Part shown: one piece after another, positions 13,801 to 26,100 of the stretch
How the letters are laid out: each line of letters begins with the position of its first letter
How positions within the stretch are numbered: position 1 is the stretch's first letter
Assembly (NCBI GenBank): GCA_028583405.1
Contig: CM053246.1
Coordinates: 6,789,620-6,853,619, forward strand
Length of the DNA stretch: 64,000 bases
Direction: 5' to 3'
Source: Pogonophryne albipinna
Lineage: Eukaryota > Chordata > Actinopteri > Perciformes > Artedidraconidae
The notes under the pieces: generated by a model
What the model was told of the DNA's origin: nothing
Database searches by the model: none
The model's input: only the letters and a program-made list of their open reading frames with translations
Made by a program: the position numbers and the translations under genes

Positions 13801-16800
13801 CCACAGCACTGTGGTGCTCCCGTGCCATGCAAGTTCGATTTTACACAGTTTGCAGGTAACACACTTTTTAGTGTTGTTTAAAGTGAATATTTTAGTCGGA
13901 CCGTGCTTCTCCTCACCTTTTTTTTTTTTGAGTGACGTAGCGAGCTCCGCAAACAGAGTAACAACATAGACCCAACAAATCGACGACTGAATTAGTTGGC
14001 AACTAATTTGGTCATCGATTTTAATCGATTAAGTCGATTAGTTGTTGCACCTTACATGCTTTTTTAAAAAACAACCTCTGAGGAGCTTTTGGGCTGTTTC
14101 CTTCATCCAACATGTCACGTAGCACCTTAACAGGTATAAACTGAAGCATTTCCTAGGATGTTCGTTCAGATGACTGGAAAAAATCTTCAGTTCCATATTT
14201 ACATATTCCTTGTATCGTTACATTTGTTCCTATAATATTTGATGAAAAAATAGGTGATAAAATGTTTTTTTACCAAGACAATTAAGATTATAACAAAAAC
14301 ACATTTAGGGTAAGGGTTGGGTTCTGATAGCTGGTTCCATTTGACCACACATTTCCCCTTCATTTTAATTTACTAAAACTGGTGTATAACACATGTTTAT
14401 AGCAGGCTCCCTGCTTTTAGCCTGCACAAACAGTGGTTAAAATGACACACGTTATTAGGGTCGGATGTAGTTTAGTCTGCTTATTTACACATGTTAAACT
14501 ACAGTTTTTGTTTGTTGTCCGTTTCTTATTACTTATGTATTACAGTTGGACTGATAAAATGGCTTTGTATGAGCGAGAATCTGCCTCACAATATGTATAA
14601 AAGGTTTTACAATTCAATGTATGATAATAAAAAAAAAAAAACAGAACCTACATTTTAGAAAAGTCATCGTATAAAAAACCTAAGCAAACCAAACTTGTAT
14701 AAATAATAAATGAATTAAAACAATAATCATATTTTCATACATCCCTAATGTTATAAGTGACCCTATGATCATACTCATTGCAAGTCCAATGAAAGTCCTG
14801 TCATAAAAAAGTACATGATTCATCAAATCTAAAGTCCACTTGACCTCAATAAATCCCTTAAAGGATTTGAAAGAAAAACAGGATGTTGAACCCCAACCCT
14901 ACTGCATTGCATGTTATTCAGTAGCCAGATGACCACATCCCAGTTGACTGTGCCTTCATACTGTGTGGCCCATTGTGTGAACTACTGACATAACCTTTTT
15001 AAATTCTAAATGAAAATTGATTACAATTTGTTATTTAAATTCAGCTCACGTTTCATTCCAATTGCTTAAAAAGTAACATTGGAACATGCAGTGTCTGCCC
15101 TTGCATCAGTCCAGTATTAACAACTAGTCTTCCTCCCCCGCTGTCTTTTTCCTCCAGAGAGCTTAAAGCCTTCCAAGAGTTCCACTCCGGTTGTTTCCAA
15201 GCAGTCAGCCAGGTGGCAGGTCTCCAAGGAGCTCTACCAGACTGAGAGCAACTATGTGGAGATTTTAAACACCATCCTACAGGTAACTGTGTGGATGTGT
15301 TCACACAATGTGGGCAATTTTAACACTCACTCACAGGTGGGCCAGTCGGTTGCCACTGACAACAGGTTGAGACTAAGCTACCATTATTAAAGGTGTGCGT
15401 GTTTGCATGCCCTCACTTGGCCTGTTTTATCAGTTATTCCCAGCAGAGAGTCAGACAGCTGCCTAGTGAGGGGTACAAAACCCTGCCTGACCATTTCTTT
15501 CTCTACACTACAAATTAAAGTGTTTTTTCTTCATTATCTTTCTTGAACTTCCCTTTCATTTAGCCTACACTCACTCCCTTTCTGCCTCACACATCTATAG
15601 TGCATGTTTTTCCATCTCCCTCTCTTATCAACTGTCTTGTGTTTTTGTTGTTTTTTACTAGCTTTAACTGTTCTTTACTCACAAAAGGCCGTCTGATTTT
15701 AACTTTATCTTGGTATATACGGTTACGGTCTTATGGAATTATCTGGCATGAATACAAAAAAGGAACACACCAAATGGTGAGGCAGCAGATAATATAGGCC
15801 TATGTTAATAAGACAGCAACCTGCCAATTTAGATTGCATTTTTCATCTGAACACAACAGAAACAAAGGTAGACTGCCAATGTGTGTAAGGCCTTAACATT
15901 GTACAGTGAGAGAGACAAATCCTGTTATCCACTAGTTTTTTCCTTCATAAATAAAAGTGTATTTATTTAATCCTGGGACATTTATTGTTTTTCACAGAAT
16001 ATGAAAAGTGCATAAAATATTAAAGGTTATACTGTATGGGACCCCAAATGACCCAGAGTAGGATTATACCAAGCCACCAAATGTCATCGTCTCCCAGCTG
16101 GCGCATCATGCCTGTAGCACCAATAAAAGAACATTAAAACGAACATGTCATTTTTAATTTTATTTAACCTTTATTTAACCAGATAAAAAGCATTGAGATA
16201 AAATCTCATTTGCAATTTTACACTGCAGTTCTGCAATTTCCCATCTTGTCTTAAATACACACTCTCTTCTGTAATGTAAAGGGTTAGGGGTCAGAGTTTA
16301 TGGCGTGTCCACTTGGACCCGCTTTGGTATTACTCATACTGACACACAAGTCCCAGCCCCAGAGAAATACAACACATCCTTACACAAAATAGTTCGACAT
16401 CTTGTCATGCCCCTGGCTCGGTCTCTGTTGCTATGCACCAGGCGGACCTGTAAAGACCTCTGCCCTATAGTTTCACTGTCTCAGTGTGGCTTTGTTGTAG
16501 GAGTCGGTTTGACCACAATTTTAGGAACTCAGTTACAGTTAAATCCAGCTGCTTATTTTTCAACTGTCAAGAATGCAATGTCAAATGTACATCCTATATT
16601 TAAGCAAATGGATGATACTAAGCCACTACACAGTAACCATCCTGTTTTAACATAGTGATAAAACAGCATCTGTTCTTCTATAATTGTGACATCTTGAGGT
16701 CCTGTTACAGTCTTACTTCAGTCAGTTATTTGTTCATGGGCTCTTTGTGGCAACTAAAAAAGAGGCAATGTGCCCTTTCCCCCTCATTTTACTGAATGAG

Positions 16801-19800
16801 TAGTGAAACTGAAGTCAGTTGCTAACCTGTTGTTGACTGACAGAATCAAGACATGCTACATCATGTAAAGATAGAACAAGTGGAAAATATGGATGTGTAT
16901 CTTAACTCTCCTAACAGAACACGTGTTATTATTTATGCTTTACTGCAGTTTTAATGTGTCTGCACTTCTCTCATGTCTGTTTTTTATTTGCAGCTTTTCA
17001 AGATTCCATTGGAAAAAGAGGAGCAGGTGGGCGGACCCATCCTGGCTCAGGAGGAAATGAAGACGATATTTGGCAGCATCCCAGAAATCCACGATGTTCA
17101 CACTAGAATAAAGGTAATGTGACCTCAACTCATACACATTTCAAACAAAAGATTGTGATGGTTTTAATCTTGAAGAGGCACTGTTGACCTAATTATTTCT
17201 CTGTGTTTATTCATAAGGGTGACCTGGAGGATCTGCTGACAGACTGGTCAGATGACAAGAGTGTAGGAGACATCATTCTCAAATATGTGAGTACTAACAC
17301 AGTTTGCAAATATTGTTCTTTGCATTTTTATACAACAAGGTACATACACATAGTAATTTCCGAAGTTTCACACTCATCTGTAGGAATCTTTATAATAAAT
17401 GAAGCTCCTTTGTTGAAATAGAATCAGTTTAAATGTGAGGTCACATCATCAATCAAACAAAAATATTAACACACATAAACAAATCAAAAGGAGTTTGAAG
17501 CCATTGATTGGTCAGTGTCTACCTGAGGAGACTGCGACATGCTAACTCTGACCTGTGGCATTGGGCTTGCATTGTTTATTCTGTTACTAGTAAAATCCCA
17601 CTTTTATAGTATTGCTTTTTTGTGATTTTATTTGGGTTTTATTACGTTCTATTTATTTGACTGTTTCATTGTGTGTTTAGTTTCTTTTTTTAGGTCATTT
17701 TATTCTCTTATGTATTTAAGGGTCTGTTTTTATGTGAAAGCACTTTGTAACTCGGTTTGAATGGTTTTTATACATAAAGTGTTACCTATTAACACTGGGG
17801 CCTCTTCTCTTTAACATCTACATGCTACCACTGGCTCAGAAAATGAAAAGCAACAAAATAAGTTACCATGAGGCGCTTTCCCACTTTAGTTCCGATATAG
17901 TTCCGAAATGTCGCGTTCACACCAAAAAGAGCCGGAACTAAAATTAGTTAATGAGAACCTTTTCACCCCCTTTTCAGTCCCTGCTAGAGAGCAGGTACTT
18001 TCGTGGGAGAAAAAGGTTCCTATGTCTGATTGGCTGGGCGGATTGCAAACCACGCCACATAAAACTCCCAAAAAGTTTGGTGAAGCCGCCATTTTATTAT
18101 CCTTGCGTTAGCATTATTAGCATTAGCCCAGCGCACAAACGCATAGAGACTAACTTATGGCAACACAAAAGAAAACATGGGAGCGGTGGAGATGAGGAGG
18201 TTTTGGCGTTCTGGCGATTTACTCGGAAGGCTTCAGTAGAAGCTGCTGGGACTCCCAGCTCCGGGGACTCCGGGTGGCAGTATACGCCGTAAAGTTGTTT
18301 GCGGCCTGCCAGTAAACCCAAAGCAGAAGAAGTGACGTCAGCGGCTTCATTTGCCTAATCCTCCTCCAGGAACTTATTCCGGTGTGAACGCGATCTGTAC
18401 TAAGTTCTGATGAACTAAAGTACTGCGGTGTGAAAGCGCCTATTGCTATGTGGATGAAATCCCACATTTACATAACCATTTCACCAGGAGACTATGCTCC
18501 AATTCAAACACTGAGTAAGTGCATTGAACAAATCAATGACTGGATGTGTCAGAACTTTCTCCAATTAAACAAAGATAAAACTGAGGTAATGGTTTTTGGA
18601 GCCAAGGCAGAACGTATAAAAGTTAGCGCTGAGCTTCAGTCTGCAATGTTCAAAACAACAGATAAAGCCAGAAATCTAGGTGTAGTCATGGACTCTGACC
18701 TGAGTTTCAACAGTCACATTAAAACAGTTACTAAATCAGCCTACTATCACCTAAAGCAGTGCTTCTCAAAGTGTGGTCCGCGGACCACTGGTGGTCTGTG
18801 AGCGCCCCCTAGTGGTCCGTGAGTATATTGGTAACATTTCTTATTTGAAATAAATAAATACATTTAAGTTTTCCGCACTCTCGTGGGAATATCTCCGCAA
18901 TGGAGCGAGGTTAAGTTTCACTTTCGATTGCATGATATAGCCCAGCGCAACACCTTCATCAAACATTTTGCCACTTGTTTCTACCATTTTCAGGCGATTT
19001 GTAATCTGTTCTAGAAAAACGATGTGTTTTTTTGATATTTGTGGAGTTAGGTGGTCCGCGAGTGTTTTTTTATTGGTTAAGTGGTCCTTGGTATGAAAAC
19101 GTTGGAGAAACACTGACCTAAAGCAGTGGTTCTCAAACTTTTTTCAATCATGTACCCCCTTTGGAAAAAAAATTCAGCTGTTTTGACCCCTGATCAGCGC
19201 AAAAAAAAATTGTTAGCGAAAAAAAGCCTATATAAAGAGGTACAGCGCTGCACCATCAGTGTCTGATTTATTAAAACAACAACCTTGTAACTGAGAAACA
19301 CTTAAATGCTACATTTCAAATGTTTACAATCCATCACTAAATTCATGGCAAACCAATTTTAACATCATGCAATAACACTAAGACGACATTAGTTGCATTG
19401 AACTGATCCTTTTAATAAGTTGTACTTACAATTTAGTGAGAAACATGGGCTTGTGCTTCACTGAGAATCTTTGTCATTCTGACAGGGAGGCAACTGCAGT
19501 TATTACACTTCGCGTTTTGAAATATGTGTAACTCTGTTAATAGAAAACCCACACTGCTCAAACTTCGTTACTTTTCATAAAAATGTGTATATTTATTTAG
19601 TTTGGAGCGTGGGGAATGAAGAGAAACAAATGAGCATTTTATGAGCATGGGATTTTGACCCCTCATATAAACATATGCATAATGCTAGGGTTAGTGTTAG
19701 GGTTAATGCTACACTTTGCGGCCACACGTCGTTGCCAAGCAACGCTTATTGTTTAGGTCCTTTGATAAGCAGGCAGTCATATCATTAACTAGAACTAGCT

Positions 19801-22800
19801 AGATCTGATAGATTTGGACATAAACGCGAGTGAAGTCTAACCGGACGCCAGAGAGATCAGATCAGCTGCTGCTGCTGACGGAGAACATGCAGCTCTGCAT
19901 GATCACAGCTCCGTCCGCTGTGACGGACCGTTGAGCGGAGCAAAATACACTAAGAGTTAGACCTAACACACTTAGCTATTTCATCTACTCTGGAACTAGC
20001 TAAACTAGTTATACATATTTATTCTTTACTCTCAGGTCACTTATTACAGGTTCAGCGAGCTGCACGAGACTGACAGGCTGTCAGGAGAGGGAGAGGAAAA
20101 GAGAGCACCCCGTTTATTGTTCCCATTTTATTATCCAGAATTACTGTAAACCTTTGAATAAAGTAGTTAATCTACTATTAGTGGTTTGTTTAAATGCATT
20201 ACTTATGTTTTTTTTTTCATTAACATAAAATAAATCTCACGTACCCCCTGCAGTACTCCAACATACCCCTGCTAAAGTATGAACCATCCAGATCTCTCAG
20301 GTCTTCAGAGACTGGTTAGCTTTCTGTCCCCAGAGTCAGAACTAAACATGGAGAAGCAGTGTTTAGTTATTAAGCTCCAAATATCTGGAACAAACTCCCA
20401 GAAACCTGCAGGTCCGCTGCAACTCTGACTACTTTTAAATCCAGGCAGAAGACTTTTCTTTTTGTCGCTGCTTTTAATTGATATATTCATATCTTAAACT
20501 GCACTGTAACTTTTATTATCTTTGCTTTTTAAATGCCATTTTCTTAATGTCTTTCATTTTTGTAAAGCACTTTGAATTGCCTTGTCCCCCCCAAAGGTAG
20601 TTAAAGTCATTATTGGGGTTGAAGTCCCCTCGTAGGTGGTTAAAGTCCCCTACGTGTGCCGTTTTGGTTTCAAGACCCTGGTTTGCGGAGGACACCAAAA
20701 AAGTCCTAGAAAGAGAAGGTAAACTTAACTGTGTGCATTTAAAAATAAAAAAGAGGAATAGTTTCGGCAAAAACCTAAAGGTACCATGGGGTCAGATTAT
20801 AATTTTCCAAAGGGGTGTTTGTTCAGATGTGTGCATCTCACACTGCACTGTAACTGTGATTCATGTATCTTTTACTTTTAAATGAGTGTTTTTAGATATC
20901 ATTTCATAATATGTTTCTTAATGCTATTAATGTCTTTCATTTTTGTAAAGCACTTTGAATTGCCTTGTGTTGAAATGTGCTATATAAATAAACTTACCTT
21001 GCCTATTATTCTAATAAATGACCAAAACAGTTGAGGCGGGGACATTTTGCCTGTGATCCTGTGTTGAAAATCATCATGGGTTTAATGCTTCTTGCTTTTA
21101 TTCATCATTTATTTATTTATATGCATTCAAATTTGCAGGATTCCTGCTGTTCTGATTTTGATTTATTTTTTCACGGTTGATTGCTCTTATTGTGAGTGGC
21201 TTTGGATAAAAGCCTCAGCTAAAAAATATATATAATGTTATTCAGACGATTAAAGTTTGCTGAGCATAAATGCTTGTTACAGTAATGCACCATTTGTAGC
21301 TACTCAAAAAAAAGCAGTCATAGTTAACAGTGATTGTCACATGGAGGGAGTATTGTGGTATTGAAAATGATTCCGTAGACTCTGGTTTGAAACAATCCAA
21401 ATTGTGATTTATTGTTTTCCCTCCCCCTGTGTGTGAATCTTCTGACCTGTCCTCTTTTTCTGTCTTTCCAGTCTAACGATATGGTGAAGGCCTACCCTCC
21501 CTTTGTCAACTTCTTTGAAATGAGCAAGGAGACGATTGTTCGTTGTGAAAAACAAAAGCCACGCTTCCACGCTTTCCTCAAGGTATGACCTTTGCAGCTA
21601 CTCCGTGCTTGTTTGCCTGACAGGTTGGTGTCACGTAAAGACAGATCTTGCACAAGAGACCTGCAAGGGGTTGAAATGAGAAAAATAGATAGGAACGATT
21701 GTACCTTTATGTCACTTCTTCACATCAACACACACACTCTAGCCTTTTCATCATGTCTGAAAATGATTGAGTGTTTAGTTGTCATTTGTCCCAGGTTATG
21801 CCATTACTTTAGACATTTTGGCTGTTGTTCTTGGGGTAAAAGTATTTTTGATCCCTATCTCTATATAAAGTACTGCACCATTCTATAGGAAAGTGTAGTG
21901 CCTTAACATGTTTCAGTTGGTGTCTTCAATCAAGTTTCTTTAGGAAAGTCATGTCAATGACAAACCCAGTCTTCACAATCTTTGTAGGATACTGGGAAAA
22001 AATATGTTTTTTCCCAGTGGAATTACTCCTGGGAAACACTGATTTCCTGTGCTAGGTTTATAAGTAAGCATGTCCAAGACCAAGATTTGACAATACTTGA
22101 GGTGTACAGTAATGCTGTCACAGTGTCACTGATATAGCACTTATTTTCAGGCAAAATCAATCCTAGATGACAGGCGTCCTTTAAGTTGTTATGGAGGATA
22201 GCTCCTGTAAGCTTGTTTTGTGCCGAACTGTCACAAAACACAATTTCCCCCTCGGATCAATAAAGTATTTTGATTGGTTGATTGTTTGATATGATAGGAT
22301 CACCTTGGATGACTTGAAGGGAGCAAGATTCCTTTATAATAATTCATCAATTTCAATATTTTTAGCAGTGAATTGATCTGTGAGTGGTGCAGGAATGAGT
22401 TTTAAAACCCAGTCATGAGTAAGCAGTTTTCCACTTCCAGATCACTTGCGCAAAGTTTTTGAAAGTTATTTTGGTTAGATCCATGTAATGGGGTCGGGGA
22501 TAAACACAAGCTTAAGAGTCCTTCACGTTTTGTTGTACGACCTCTAATACGTCAGTAAATACCACACTGGTGAAGGTCTGAAGCTTCTATGTGTCAGCAA
22601 AATAGCATTTGCTAACAAGGGATTTAATGAAAATACAAAATGTCATCATGCCAAACATTAGCGGCCTTTAGCTTAGCTGGGGTAATGCACAGCAATGTAG
22701 TTCAGTTAGCTTTTAACTTCTAGCAGAGGCATTAGCACTTCAGAACTCTTTAAAGTAGTGTTGATATGTGAAGATTATCCTTCTGAATGCTACATGGAAG

Positions 22801-23127
22801 TATAAAAAATATGTAATTACCAAATATCTTATTTACATGCAATATTCTGAAATGTAATGGAGATTTTGTTGAGGGAGCTTTTGTGATACTTCTGCCTACA
22901 AAAATACGTTATCATAACACCACCCCATGCTGATGGTCAGCGTGCATTGCACATTTTTATTTCCCAATTAAATGTTGTATTTGATGTTTACACAGACACT
23001 TCTTATCACAATAATATATCCTTTTTTCAGATCAACCAGTGCAAGCCAGAGTGTGGCAGGCAGACCCTGGTGGAGCTGCTCATCAGACCTGTACAGAGAC
23101 TGCCAAGTGTGGCCCTCCTTCTTAACG

Positions 23128-23176
<49 letters not shown>

Positions 23177-26100
23177 TTGGCGAATAACTTTAGACAAAAA
23201 TACTTTCTTATAATCACATCCCTCACTTTGTCCGTGTTCTCCATCCATACCTGCCTTCCTCCTCCATTATCTAATGTTGATTCTTGTCTCTACTTCCCCA
23301 CTGTTCTTTTCGACTCGCCTTGGTCTACGTGATTTCCATCTCTTCCTGTCCGTCTCCTTACATAACGTTTCCCTTTTTTCTTCCTCCATTGCAGACGTAA
23401 AGAAGCACACGCCAGATGACAACCCAGACAAGGAAAAGCTGGATAAAGCAATAGAGTCTCTGAAAGAAGTCATGACGTGAGTTGCCGTGACCTTACCCTT
23501 TCTTTTGTGATGATCACAGACAGAAATATCTGAACCCCTCATCTGAACACTCCTATCATACTAAAGCTTGACCATTGTATAGGTTCTACTTTAATAATTG
23601 ACCATTGTCGAGCCAAGATTTAACAAGAAACAAGTGACTTTAATTGAAGATGTATTTGACAGGGACAGTTTGCATTAGTATTACGTTTTTATTTTATTAT
23701 TTATTATATGTATTTTATAAATGTTTATATTTTATTGTATTGATTTATTTTTGTCTTATGTGTTCCTTTATTTTTCCGAGAGGGATCAATATTTATTACA
23801 TTTTTTGTATCCTAGCTTTTACCTCCTTGTTTCTCTTAAACTGTTAAAAAGTGATGTTATGTTGCTATGCGGCATGTTTCCAAAAAGGTCTTACCATCTG
23901 ATCTGAGGTGAATTTCTTGTTCTCTGTTTTAATTTGTGATTTGTGCCATTTTTTAAAAGCACTTTGAGCTGCACCTACTGTATGAAAAGTGCTGTAAATA
24001 AAGTGTCATTATCATTAGAAAATTATCTAACAGGCTATTTTTCATCTGTAGTCCCTGACCTGATGTTGTCAACGACTAAAACAAATTATGCAAATTGCTG
24101 CTTCAGTACTACTTTAAAAATTACAAAATGTTCTTAAATGTTTCCAACCCCCCTCCTTTCCTCCCCACTAGTCACATCAATGAGGACAAGAGGAAGACTG
24201 AAGGCCAGAAGCAGATCTTTGATGTGGTCTATGAAGTGGACGGCTGTCCTGTAAGTTAAAGATCCATGTTGTTCCATTTATCTGTGGTGTTGTCGACCAA
24301 CTGCCTCGAAATAGATCAGCCCCGCAATAGTTGGATATGTACGTGTATTACATGCTCAGACACACTGAAGATTATTTTTAACCCATGTCTGACTAGACTG
24401 TTTTATTGATAATTTAAGATATAGATCATAATTTACTCTTTTGACGTATAGTAGAGATGTCTAAAGATGTGTACGCCAGAGACGATCAGCAGGACCCGAT
24501 GGCATGTATTGATGAGTTTGAATAAGTCACACAACCACTCTGTAGGGATGGAGGCACAGAGCAGTTTCAGGCCCAATTTCAAACCAACCCTTACGCACTC
24601 CCACTCATGCGGCTTTCACACCAGCGCTTTTCCCATTCTAGCTCCGTGCTAGAGCTTTTCTGGTTCAGCTCCAGTTTCCCTTTTCTGCTCCCGCTTTGTT
24701 CACACCACACAGAGCCGGGGTGGTACTGCGTCATTGCCTCATCGTTTGCATCATGACGTCACCGTTTACTTGCCTGCTTCATAAAAACCAAACCGCGCGG
24801 AAATCCTCACATCGACAGCAACAACAATGGCCGATTGTATTGAAGCGCTGTTCGCTTTGGTTATGCTCTTACAAAACGAAATGGAAGGCACGGGACGGCT
24901 TTACAAAGAACGACTTTACAAGGGACGACTTCACTTGGAACTTTACAAACATCACATGCGAAATTCAAGACTTCTTTGCGGTCTTCAGGAAGTTGATCCC
25001 GCCCATGTCCCAGCCCCTGCCCCCGCCTCGATGTAAGAGAGACGTAAGCGGCACCACCTCTTAGCTCCAGAATCTTGCTTGCTAGACCGACAATTTTGGA
25101 GCTGGAAACAAACCGGATTCCGGAGCTAAGAGGCGGCGCCGCTGCGGTGTGAAGAGAAAAAAACGGTAATATTCAGGCTCTAGTTCCGAGCCGGCCCTGA
25201 AAACGCGTTGGTGTGAAAGGGGCATCAGTGACAGTGATCTCCTTCTGTAGTCACACTCTCAGCCAAAAGAGCTCCTTCTCTAAGGCGGAGGGTGATAATA
25301 CAGCAGCAAGCTTCGAGGCAATCCTCTCTCTCTAGCAGTAACTTTACGTAACCACAGTTTAGAATCAGCATCTCTTGGACAAATATTCAGTTTTGTTTAA
25401 TTTATTTTTTTGTAAATGTTTTTTTTCCAATTTGCGCTTTATTGGCTGGTTAAGTCAAGACCAATGCAGAGTTTCTGTTGGAGGTTTAATAACTCCCACT
25501 CCCCGCTAGTTGGTCTGGAACAACTCTAAATGTGTCCGACCCTCTTGACTCGTATTTCAGACATTTAATTGACCTTTGACCGGACAGACTGGAGCATCTG
25601 GTAGCTCCACTGTTCTTGGGTCAATGTTTGTTTTGGTTAAGCTATCCTGTAGGAATGGGTATCGTTAAGGTTTTAACGGTACTACTACTTTTATCAATAC
25701 CGCTTATCGGTTCGGTCTTTTAACGGTACTCTTATCGGTTCTTTTGGAGAAAAAAATAAGGTAAACTAACTAAACAAATATTGCTTTTTATTTAAATTAA
25801 ATACATAATATTTCACATCAAAAGAAACAACAATGTTTTAACAAATCGTATTAAATAATGTGATGACAGAACTGCAAACAGAATAGCTGAAACTTTAACA
25901 AAATAAATAACTCAGTTACCTCTAATCATTAACCCATGTTTGTATCATTGAGTTAACTCCGTGTGTCGCTGCTAGCATACATAACACCTGACGTGGAAAC
26001 GTTACTCGTGGATGGGACTACAGAGCTGCTAGAAAGACAGTCGAACCCGGTGCATTTCTCCGTCTGAATGTGGAGCACTTTTGCTAAATGTTTAGACTAA

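Larger units (their letters stand above)
9252..14050. mobile_element. hAT-like element with two nested transposons (outermost layer)
   Basis: Left end agggctgcaacaaacgacta, right end gattagttgttgcac, flanked by cttacatt (9244-9251) and cttacatg (14051-14058). Its own sequence is only about 1 kb; the rest is element B (9576-10961) and element C (11112-13541). It fills most of the 6.1-kb intron between ect2 exons 8 and 9. Confidence 0.75.
17790..21003 (+). mobile_element. L2-like LINE remnant interrupted by three insertions
   Basis: Reverse-transcriptase wording is present in pieces: [14 protein letters not shown] just after 17790, a degraded catalytic box (YVDE in place of YADD) around 18440, then [19 protein letters not shown] and [13 protein letters not shown] to 18750. 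After the insertions it resumes at about 20270 and ends in the L2-type tail gcactttgaattgccttgtg with ataaataaacttaccttgcc (to 21003). The frame shifts right after the catalytic box, and part of the 3' coding region is deleted. Insertions: 17871-18441, 18757-19115 and 19124 to about 20268. Confidence 0.8.

Noticed and set aside
16305..16655. 116-codon + strand frame
   Set aside because: No recognisable motif and no splice or promoter context; it lies inside an ect2 intron. Composition is like the surrounding DNA.
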